Assembly: GCA_037443425.1 (NCBI GenBank)
Contig: JBBIOI010000152.1
Span: 1 to 6,933 of the forward strand
Origin: JBBIOI01 sp037443425
GTDB taxonomy: Bacteria > Desulfobacterota > BSN033 > UBA1163
DNA length: 6,933 nucleotides
Direction of reading: 5' to 3'
The translations under genes and the position numbers were made by a program. Within the stretch, counting starts at the first letter, position 1; every line of letters starts with the position of its first letter. Shown piece by piece: positions 1 through 5,533 of this stretch. The notes below the pieces were generated by a model, which had not been told where the DNA came from, did not search any database, and worked only from the letters and a program-made list of their open reading frames with translations.

Positions 1-141
1 AATTTCATCTCCATCTCTTAAAAAAGGCCGAGTAACCATATCTGTGCTTCTTAGCAGTATATCCACGTAGTTATCAATAAGAGAGACTATCTCTATTCGA
101 TCTACTTCACGAAGCGATTCTATTTTACTGGGCGTTTTCAT
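1..141 (-). CDS. MBL-fold metallo-hydrolase, COG1237-like (N-terminal fragment)
   Basis: Only the first 47 codons lie in the window; the gene runs off the left edge in an open frame. The peptide starts MKTPSKIESLREVDRIEI and continues through LIDNYVDILL. This matches my recollection of the N-terminus of the COG1237 branch of the metallo-beta-lactamase fold (an EVD-x-VEI-x-x-L-x-DNY-x-D opening strand), often labelled a dihydropterin-ribofuranosyl-aminobenzene phosphate synthase-like protein. The metal-binding HxHxDH motif would lie beyond the window, so catalytic competence cannot be judged. The ATG start is supported by a GGAGGTGA Shine-Dalgarno 7 nt upstream. It is transcribed divergently from the transporter operon across a 217-bp gap. 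Its role here is unknown; shared regulation with the transporter is possible but not shown. The family call rests on N-terminal resemblance only. Confidence 0.72.
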   Translation of the reverse strand, partial: MKTPSKIESLREVDRIEIVSLIDNYVDILLRSTDMVTRPFLRDGDEI

Positions 142-148
142 TACTTAC

Positions 149-156
149 TCACCTCC
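149..156 (-). promoter_or_regulatory. Ribosome binding site of the MBL-fold gene
   Basis: On the minus strand GGAGGTGA stands 7 nt before the ATG at 141. It is a near-perfect anti-SD match and fixes the start of the partial hydrolase gene. Confidence 0.8.
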
Positions 157-161
157 CAATC

Positions 162-191
162 CTTATACCTCAAAATCTTAACCACAGTCAA
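162..191 (-). promoter_or_regulatory. Candidate sigma70 promoter for the MBL-fold gene
   Basis: Reading the minus strand, TTGACT (191-186) and TATAAG (167-162) are separated by 18 nt. Both hexamers are five-of-six matches to consensus. Transcription would start close to the Shine-Dalgarno site at 156-149, leaving a very short leader. The -35 box touches the left arm of the palindrome centred at 198, so a protein bound there could block this promoter. This was read by eye; no start site is known. Confidence 0.5.
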
Positions 192-208
192 GTAAATGTT
201 TTACTGGA
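188..208. repeat. Imperfect palindrome in divergent promoter region (candidate operator)
   Basis: The core AGTAAA-TGT-TTTACT (191-205) is a perfect 6-3-6 inverted repeat. It extends to 188-208 with one mismatched pair (A190/G206). It overlaps the -35 element of the leftward promoter and lies about 50 bp upstream of the rightward -35. Size and symmetry fit a dimeric regulator site such as TetR, GntR or MarR types bind, but the motif does not identify a family. AT-rich DNA makes short palindromes fairly common by chance. Confidence 0.4.
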
Positions 209-237
209 ATGCCCTTATGAATTTTTATAAAGCGAGA

Positions 238-255
238 TAACAAATCTAACAAATC
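238..255. repeat. Perfect tandem 9-bp direct repeat upstream of liv -35
   Basis: TAACAAATC occurs twice with no gap (238-246 and 247-255), ending 3 bp before the -35 box of the rightward promoter. Position and orientation would suit an activator site, or simply AT-rich upstream-element DNA. The 9-bp period is not a full helical turn, so the copies do not face the same side exactly. No function is shown. Confidence 0.45.
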
Positions 256-258
256 TGC

Positions 259-287
259 TTGACTTCTTTTTTTTATTTCTTTAATAT
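259..287 (+). promoter_or_regulatory. Candidate sigma70 promoter of the livHMGF-type operon
   Basis: TTGACT (259-264) and TAATAT (282-287) are separated by exactly 17 nt, each a five-of-six match to the sigma70 consensus. The spacer is almost entirely T with two C and one A. Transcription would start near 294, giving a leader of roughly 65 nt before livH that contains the palindrome at 319-332. It is the best promoter candidate in the window, and no other good one was seen ahead of livH. Confidence 0.6.
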
Positions 288-318
288 TTTTTTCCATAAA
301 AGTACTTAATCAGGACGT

Positions 319-332
319 TTAGAATTTTCTAA
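319..332. repeat. 14-bp palindrome in the liv operon leader
   Basis: TTAGAA-TT-TTCTAA is a perfect 6-2-6 inverted repeat. It lies about 25 bp downstream of the predicted transcription start and 15 bp before the AGGGG ribosome binding site of livH. It is too AT-rich, with too small a loop, to make a stable RNA hairpin, so a DNA operator is the more plausible reading. Chance is a real alternative. Confidence 0.35.
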
Positions 333-358
333 GATTTTCATCTATTAGGGGCATAATC

Positions 359-1243
359 ATGGAGGTAATAATCTACGGAGTGGTCAATGGTATGACCTTT
401 GTTTTAATGGCTGTAGGATTCTCCTTTGTTTATGGTATTAGCAGATTACCAAACTTTGCCCATGGAGCATTATATGTTGTTACTGGATTCATAACCTGGA
501 GTTTTATTAATAATTTAGGATTTCCTCACTGGCTTAGCGTAATACTTTCACTGTTAATAGTTACCTTTGCTGGTATGGCTATATATCAATTTGTCATGAT
601 TCGAGTAAGAGGAATGCCAATCTCAGAGATTATTGTATCATTTGCTATTGCATTGGCAATTCTTGAGGGATTACGTCTTCAAGGTATTGGTGGTTTCAAA
701 GGTTTCATTGGACCTGGATATGTAATACCCCGATTTACAGATGGTGTTTTTGAAACATCATGGGTAACGATAGACTTTCAAAGGCTCTTCATCATAGGTG
801 TGGGCATCCTCATATTAATTATGATGTGGGTATTTACACATTATAATAAGATAGGACTTGCCCTCAGAGCTATGGCTCAGCATGAAAGGGCTGCTTTGAT
901 GCTGGGAATTAACTCTGATCGTATGGCTAATATAGCATTGGGTATTGGTTCTGCATTAGCAGGATTGGCAGCAATTGTTATTATGCCCCTTGGTAATGTT
1001 AATTGTGAATCTGGATACAGCGTTTTAACAAATGCAATTGCTGTTTGTGTCATTGGAGGCCTGGGAAGCTGGATGGGCACCATCCTGGCAGCTTTAATCT
1101 TAGGTCTTGCCACTACTATCATGTCTGCTATTGGTGGAACGATGTGGAATAATGTACTCGTTTTTGGACTAATTATTTTAATTCTAATTATCAGGCCTTC
1201 TGGACTTTTTGGAAAGCAGAAAGAACTTGAAGAAAGGGTTTGA
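359..1243 (+). CDS. livH: Branched-chain-amino-acid-type ABC importer, permease LivH family
   Basis: Inner-membrane permease of the HAAT family (TC 3.A.1.4), one half of the membrane channel with the downstream LivM-type protein. Its 294 residues match the usual LivH length of about 290-300. Family marks: YGVVNGMTFVLMAVG at 6-20, NFAHG at 32-36, an EAA-type cytoplasmic coupling region around 170-205 (RAMAQ, ML-GIN, ALAGLAA), the conserved CVIGGLGSWMGTILAALILG stretch at 230-249 and the C-terminal RPSGLFG at 279-285. Hydrophobic segments run through the whole length. The ATG is preceded by AGGGG 7 nt upstream, and the first residues align with the normal family N-terminus. The stop TGA shares its last base with the ATG of the next gene, indicating translational coupling. 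Substrate cannot be read from the permease; relatives carry amino acids, amides, urea and aromatic acids. Confidence 0.95.
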   Translation: MEVIIYGVVNGMTFVLMAVGFSFVYGISRLPNFAHGALYVVTGFITWSFINNLGFPHWLSVILSLLIVTFAGMAIYQFVMIRVRGMPISEIIVSFAIALAILEGLRLQGIGGFKGFIGPGYVIPRFTDGVFETSWVTIDFQRLFIIGVGILILIMMWVFTHYNKIGLALRAMAQHERAALMLGINSDRMANIALGIGSALAGLAAIVIMPLGNVNCESGYSVLTNAIAVCVIGGLGSWMGTILAALILGLATTIMSAIGGTMWNNVLVFGLIILILIIRPSGLFGKQKELEERV

Positions 1244-2256
1244 TGAATAAGGAAGAGAAACGTAAAGAAAGACTCGACCGTGGGATTAAGGCCCGCACAG
1301 AAGGGCTTTATGCCATACAGTCTTGGCGTGAGATGTTATATTTAATCGCACCACGGGCAAGTTTGATCATAGGTTTATTGATATTACCTTTAATATTACC
1401 CAGTCTTTACTGGCAGAGGGTTTTAGCCTTAGCAGGTGTTTATGCACTGCTTGCTATCTCATTTGATTTCCTGGCTGAGAGGGTTGGACTTGTTTGCATT
1501 GGGGGAGCGTTTATGATTGGGGTTGGTGGTTACATCTCAGGAGCACTCAACTATTATTTCAAACTGCCAATCTTTTTGACCATCCCAATCGGAACAGTTG
1601 GTGGCGCTCTTATTTGCACTCTGTTATGGCTTCCATGCCTGCCCCTTCGTGGTATATACTTTGCTGTTGTGACCTTTATGTTTCCATTCTTAACCACGAG
1701 CATCATTCTTGCAGGAAATCTATTTGAAGGTACAGAGGGATTGAGTCCCATTATGGGTTTCCCTAATATATGGGTTGCAATATATCTGATCCTTTCCATT
1801 GTTCTTCTTTCTATATTCGGCCTAAGAAGACTTTGTGGCGAAGATATTGGGATAGTTTTTGCAGGAGTGAAGGACAATGATCAAGCTGTATTAGCTTCAG
1901 CAGTAAATGTTACGAAGGTTAAGGTATATGCCCTTTTTATCGGGAGTTTGATTGGCTGTTTTTCAGGTTCCTTTGTAGCACATTTTTCAGGATTTGTAGG
2001 GGTTTCGCTTTTTGCTGTTGACTTTTCCATAATGCCAATTTCAGCTTGCATTATGGGAGGACCTGCAACCCTTGCAGGTCCTGCACTTGGAGCATTTATT
2101 CTCGCCCCGCTTTCTGAACTACTACGAGGGTTTGGTCAGCTCAGGGTTGTTCTATATTGTATTGTACTTGTTGGATTTATATTATTTAAACCAGAAGGTT
2201 TGCTAAATTGGGTTTCACGAAAATATCATCAGATTGAGCGCTGGGTAAAAGTTTAA
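1243..2256 (+). CDS. livM: Branched-chain-amino-acid-type ABC importer, permease LivM family
   Basis: Second inner-membrane permease, partner of LivH. Taking ATG 1243 gives 337 residues, within the family range. TTG at 1240 is an alternative, but it leaves even less room after the AGAAAGGG element at 1231-1238. Motifs (ATG numbering): GLVCIGGAFMIGVGGY at 82-97, LRGIYFAVVTFMF at 135-147, GTEGLSPI at 163-170, the EAA-like coupling loop around 203-235 (FAGVKDNDQA then NVTKVK), MGGPATLAGPALGAFILAPL at 271-290 and PEGLL at 327-331. The first 37 or so residues are highly charged (MNKEEKRKERLDRG...) before the first hydrophobic segment, so the protein begins with a cytoplasmic tail longer than in minimal family members. 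The start overlaps the livH stop by one base; livG follows after 4 nt. Confidence 0.94.
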   Translation: MNKEEKRKERLDRGIKARTEGLYAIQSWREMLYLIAPRASLIIGLLILPLILPSLYWQRVLALAGVYALLAISFDFLAERVGLVCIGGAFMIGVGGYISGALNYYFKLPIFLTIPIGTVGGALICTLLWLPCLPLRGIYFAVVTFMFPFLTTSIILAGNLFEGTEGLSPIMGFPNIWVAIYLILSIVLLSIFGLRRLCGEDIGIVFAGVKDNDQAVLASAVNVTKVKVYALFIGSLIGCFSGSFVAHFSGFVGVSLFAVDFSIMPISACIMGGPATLAGPALGAFILAPLSELLRGFGQLRVVLYCIVLVGFILFKPEGLLNWVSRKYHQIERWVKV

Positions 2257-2260
2257 TTAT

Positions 2261-3025
2261 ATGGGTGAAAATAAAGAGACGATAATTAAGGTTAGAAACC
2301 TAAGTAAATTTTTTGGAGGAGTTAGGGCGCTATATAACATTAGCTTTGACCTCCAAAAGGGAGAGGTTCTTGGTGTTATTGGCCCCAATGGATCTGGTAA
2401 AACTACCTTAGTAAATACTATAACAGGCTTTGTAAAGCCTAACTCTGGTGAGATATTTTTCAAGGATATTAAAATAACCGGTCTCCCACCATATAAAATC
2501 GCAGATCTTGGTATTGCGAGAACATTTCAAGTTGTAAGACCTTTTCTAAGTTTGAAATCTTTTAAAAATCTAATAGTTCCTTTATGGTCGCCGAGGGCAC
2601 GCCGTTTTGCAGCAAGCCGTGGAGGCGACAGAGATGCTGTTGCGATTGACCTACTTGAAGAAGTAGGTTTTGAAAGGGATGCCTTTGTTCCTTATAAGCC
2701 AGCCTCCGCACTTCCTCTTGGTTATCTTAAAAGGCTCGAACTTGCACGCTGCCTTGCATTGAGGCCTGAGGTTATCATATGTGATGAAGTCTTTTCAGGG
2801 TTAAGCATGAGTGAAATTGCAAGCTTGGTTCCCTTAATTGAGAGATTGCGGATGAGAGGAATAACTTTCATAATGATTGAACATAGATTAAGAGAGCTTT
2901 TTACTATAGCAGACAGGGTGATAGTATTGAATTTTGGTGAAAAGTTAGCCGAAGGAGAGCCTGGTAAGGTAATGCAAGATGAGAGTGTAAGACGGGCTTA
3001 TCTTGGAGAGGAGATAAGACTTTGA
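2261..3025 (+). CDS. livG: ABC importer ATPase, LivG family
   Basis: Cytoplasmic ATPase that pairs with the LivF-type subunit to power the LivH/LivM channel. 254 residues, normal length. Walker A GPNGSGKTT at 41-49, Q-loop Gln at 90, Walker B VIICDE with catalytic Glu 176, switch His 208, and the LivG-type C-terminal extension ending AYLGEEIRL. The signature region reads LPLGYLKRLELARCL (151-165) instead of LSGGQ or the LAYGQ usual in LivG: Ser/Ala is Pro and Gln is Tyr. DEV instead of DEP after Walker B is seen in a subset of this family. Codons for residues about 109-125 (2585-2635) are noticeably GC-richer than their surroundings, but the frame continues and the flanks align with the family. 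The ATG lies 4 nt after the livM stop with no clear Shine-Dalgarno, so translation probably depends on coupling. Confidence 0.94.
   Translation: MGENKETIIKVRNLSKFFGGVRALYNISFDLQKGEVLGVIGPNGSGKTTLVNTITGFVKPNSGEIFFKDIKITGLPPYKIADLGIARTFQVVRPFLSLKSFKNLIVPLWSPRARRFAASRGGDRDAVAIDLLEEVGFERDAFVPYKPASALPLGYLKRLELARCLALRPEVIICDEVFSGLSMSEIASLVPLIERLRMRGITFIMIEHRLRELFTIADRVIVLNFGEKLAEGEPGKVMQDESVRRAYLGEEIRL
3008..3013 (+). promoter_or_regulatory. Ribosome binding site fixing the TTG start of livF
   Basis: GAGGAG, within GGAGAGGAG at 3005-3013, ends 8 nt before TTG 3022. No ATG or GTG start gives as good a fit, and the TTG overlaps the livG stop as TTGA. This supports a genuine TTG initiation codon. Confidence 0.75.
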
Positions 3026-3777
3026 GCGAAATACTCAAAATTAAAGATTTAATGCTATTCTATGAGAATGCATTGGCTATAAATAATTTGAGCCTAAAGA
3101 TTGAAGAGGGACTCATTGTTGGGATCTTTGGTTCTAACAGTGCTGGTAAATCCTCCCTAATGTATTGCATTTCAGGTATCATTCTTGATGTAAGAAAAAA
3201 AGAGGAGATGAAGGGAGGAGAAAGGATTACTATTACGGGAGAGATGAAATTTAAAGGTGAAGATATCCTTTATTGTGAGCCAAGCGAAAGGGCAAAAAAG
3301 GGGATTATTCTATGCCCAGAAAGGCGTCTTATCTTCCCTGAAAGTAGTACACTTGAAAACCTAAGGATGGGTGCCTATCTCGCTAATAAAGCTCAGGCAA
3401 AAAAGACCATAGAATATGTATTTACTCTCTTCCCCGAACTCGAAAAACTTAAAAGAAGGGCTGGAGGTTTTCTTAGCGGAGGCGAACAACAGATGCTTGC
3501 AATAGGAAGGGCACTAATGGCCCAGCCTAAACTATTGCTACTTGACGAACCCTTGCTCGGATTGGCCCCTGCTATTGAAGTCAGGCTGGCAAAAGCGATT
3601 AAGGCAATAAAAGAGGAGACCAAAATTACGATAGTGGTTGCTGAACAATATGCAAGACCTGTACTTCCAATTGTAGATTATGCATATGTTCTTGAAAATG
3701 GTGGATTAGTAGCAGAAGGTACAGGTTTGGAATTATTGGATAACCCCGATGTAAAAGAGGCTTATTTTGGATTGTAA
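3022..3777 (+). CDS. livF: ABC importer ATPase, LivF family
   Basis: Second cytoplasmic ATPase of the importer. 251 residues, slightly longer than the usual 230-240 because of extra residues at about 56-72 (DVRKKEEMKGGERIT...) between Walker A and the Q-loop region. Walker A is GSNSAGKSS at 37-45, where the second Gly of GxxGxGK is Ser 40. The Q-loop position is the LivF-type PERRLIFPES (99-108), with Glu for Gln. The signature is a canonical LSGGEQQMLAIGRAL at 151-165; Walker B is LLLLDEP with Glu 176. The switch residue is Gln 209 in AEQY, as is normal for LivF, where VEQN replaces the His. It begins at TTG 3022, overlapping the livG stop by 4 nt. It is the last gene of the operon; only 7 bp separate its stop from the convergent ligase stop. 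Confidence 0.94.
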   Translation: MSEILKIKDLMLFYENALAINNLSLKIEEGLIVGIFGSNSAGKSSLMYCISGIILDVRKKEEMKGGERITITGEMKFKGEDILYCEPSERAKKGIILCPERRLIFPESSTLENLRMGAYLANKAQAKKTIEYVFTLFPELEKLKRRAGGFLSGGEQQMLAIGRALMAQPKLLLLDEPLLGLAPAIEVRLAKAIKAIKEETKITIVVAEQYARPVLPIVDYAYVLENGGLVAEGTGLELLDNPDVKEAYFGL

Positions 3778-3783
3778 ATTTAC
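3774..3783. other. Convergent gene junction with short AT palindrome
   Basis: GTAAATTTAC is a perfect 10-bp palindrome spanning the livF stop and the 7-bp gap before the ligase stop on the other strand. It lacks G+C and is too short for an intrinsic terminator stem. A T-run follows on the plus strand (3789-3796), but without a stable hairpin ahead of it. Transcripts from both sides probably run into the opposite gene or end by another mechanism such as Rho. Confidence 0.4.
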
Positions 3784-3784
3784 T

Positions 3785-5476
3785 TCATGTTTTTTTCTTC
3801 TGCGCCTTTCTACGTTCTTCGTCTCTAATCTCTCTACGAAGAAGCTTTCCAACTTTTGATTTTGGAAGCATATCTCTGAATTCAATATATCTTGGAACTT
3901 TATAGGGGGCAAGCCTATCTCGACACCAGTTGAGTAAATCAAGTGAGCTTACTCCTCTTGCATCTTCTTTTAAAACAACGATAGCCTTAATTCGCTCTCC
4001 TGTCTTTTCATCAGGCACTCCAACAACACAGGCAGCAACAACAGCTGGATGGTCTTGAAGAACTGCTTCAATCTCAGATGCAGAGACTCGATAGCCTTTA
4101 TACTTAATTATGTCTGCACCACGGTCTACAAAATAGAGCTGTCCATCTTCCCCTCGGCGTGCAAAGTCACCCATTCGGTAAAATACCCTACCATCAACCT
4201 TAACAAAAGAGCGGGCTGTCTCCTCTGGTTTGTTCCAGTAATGTTTAAAAGTATATTCACAGCGCACTAAAACCTCTCCAACCTCATTTGTCGGAACAGG
4301 TTTTAATGTGTCAGGATCTACGATAAGTACTTCCCGTGAGGGAAGAGGAATTCCTATTGATTCGGGATGAGGTTCTCGATTGAATGGGGATGTGGATGTA
4401 AAGCCAACTTCTGTAGCTCCATAGCACTGAAAGATTGGTTTTCCAAATCTTTTTTTCCAACGTTCATTAACCTCAGGTGGAAGTTTATCAGCACCACATA
4501 GACAAAGTCTTAGAGAAGAGCAGTCATACATATCAACTCTATCATGTTCTAAAATCATTCGGTAAAGTGTTGGGACACCCAAAAACAGTGTAACCTTATA
4601 TCTTTGAATATTATCCAGAATAGCATCAACATCAGGAATGGGCATTAATATTACTGGATTACCCTTAGTCAATCCCCAAGCCATTGTCATTCCCTGTGCC
4701 ATTTCATGGAATAGGGGGTTTATCATAATTAGTCTATCTTCTCCACCTTCACCCACAAACCCTTCACTTATCTTTCTTATTTCACTAACAAAACTAACTA
4801 CTGCAGTATGATTTGTTGGTACACCTTTGGGGAAACCTGTTGTTCCTCCTGTATAGAGAAGACGGCTAAGGTCTGCCCTTGGATTGATTTCAACTTTTGG
4901 GGGGTTGGGTGAGACCCCATTAATTAAATCTTTAAAGAAGTATACATTCCTATCTTTTTCGACAACACCGTGTGGAATTTTATCAAAGATGGTCCCAATT
5001 GTCCTTTTCCACCAGGGAAGTAATTCTGCATAGTTTGTAACAATGATTCCTCTTAAAGGAGTTTTTGGAAAAACCTCCTTGACATAACCAAAATTTGTGT
5101 CCTGACAGAGAATATATACAGCCTGAGCATCGTTTATTAAATATTCAATTTCAAAAGGAGTATAAATTGGAGAGACCGGAACAGGTACAGCTCCGATCTT
5201 CATTGTCCCAAAGAAACCAGCAATAAATTGAGGGGAATTCGGTATATATAACATTACTCGATCACCGTGGGTTACCCCTAATATATATAAGGCATTTGCA
5301 AATCGGTCGATAAGTTCCTTCATTTCAGAATAAGTCCATGTCTCTCCAAGATAGATGATGGCGGGTTTATCCGGGTATTTCTCACACATACGCTCAATCG
5401 CAGCAAAAACAGGTTCATCATAAATGGTTTTCTCGTACTCTTTAACTTGACCATAGATCAATTCTTGATCAATCAA
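3785..5476 (-). CDS. AMP-forming acyl/aryl-CoA ligase (ANL superfamily)
   Basis: Predicted cytoplasmic enzyme that adenylates a carboxylic acid with ATP and transfers it to CoA. 563 residues, typical for FadD-like ligases. ANL core motifs are intact: P-loop YTGGTTGFPKG at 208-218, A5 motif YGATEVG at 352-358, YRMGD at 433-437, hinge DRGADIIKYKGYRVSASEIE starting at 461, and PKSKVGK at 548-554 with the adenylation Lys at 554. The insert around 151-185 (ELLPWWKRTI, FDKIPHGVV) recalls long-chain fatty acyl-CoA ligases, but chain length or an aromatic preference cannot be read by eye. The tail RRKAQKKKT is strongly basic. The start is TTG 5476, backed by a GGAGGG site; the next in-frame Met is residue 30. 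The gene follows the binding-protein gene by 57 nt on the same strand, so the two are probably cotranscribed and functionally tied to the transported substrate. Confidence 0.92.
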   Translation of the reverse strand: MIDQELIYGQVKEYEKTIYDEPVFAAIERMCEKYPDKPAIIYLGETWTYSEMKELIDRFANALYILGVTHGDRVMLYIPNSPQFIAGFFGTMKIGAVPVPVSPIYTPFEIEYLINDAQAVYILCQDTNFGYVKEVFPKTPLRGIIVTNYAELLPWWKRTIGTIFDKIPHGVVEKDRNVYFFKDLINGVSPNPPKVEINPRADLSRLLYTGGTTGFPKGVPTNHTAVVSFVSEIRKISEGFVGEGGEDRLIMINPLFHEMAQGMTMAWGLTKGNPVILMPIPDVDAILDNIQRYKVTLFLGVPTLYRMILEHDRVDMYDCSSLRLCLCGADKLPPEVNERWKKRFGKPIFQCYGATEVGFTSTSPFNREPHPESIGIPLPSREVLIVDPDTLKPVPTNEVGEVLVRCEYTFKHYWNKPEETARSFVKVDGRVFYRMGDFARRGEDGQLYFVDRGADIIKYKGYRVSASEIEAVLQDHPAVVAACVVGVPDEKTGERIKAIVVLKEDARGVSSLDLLNWCRDRLAPYKVPRYIEFRDMLPKSKVGKLLRREIRDEERRKAQKKKT

Positions 5477-5482
5477 AGTTTT

Positions 5483-5488
5483 CCCTCC
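5483..5488 (-). promoter_or_regulatory. Ribosome binding site fixing the TTG start of the ligase
   Basis: On the minus strand GGAGGG lies 6 nt before TTG 5476. The ATG triplets just upstream (5491-5489 and 5494-5492) are out of frame and run to a TGA overlapping the start, so TTG is the best start. Confidence 0.7.
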
Positions 5489-5533
5489 ATCATAAAAAGT
5501 TTTCTAAATTAACAGCTATAGTCCATCCAAACT

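Noticed and set aside
295..358. Riboswitch or attenuator in the liv leader
   Set aside because: The predicted leader is about 65 nt, AT-rich, with no leader peptide of repeated Leu/Ile/Val codons and no hairpin plus T-run.
1554..1877. Minus-strand open frame of 107 codons inside livM
   Set aside because: It is antisense to a clearly conserved permease, has no recognisable motif, and is a shadow of the hydrophobic coding strand.
2585..2640. Locally GC-rich patch in livG, possible frameshift or inserted segment
   Set aside because: The reading frame is continuous, both flanks match LivG, and this helical region is variable in the family. The total length is normal.
3778..3800. Intrinsic terminator between livF and the ligase
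   Set aside because: Only a 10-bp AT palindrome and a T-run are present; no G+C stem could form.
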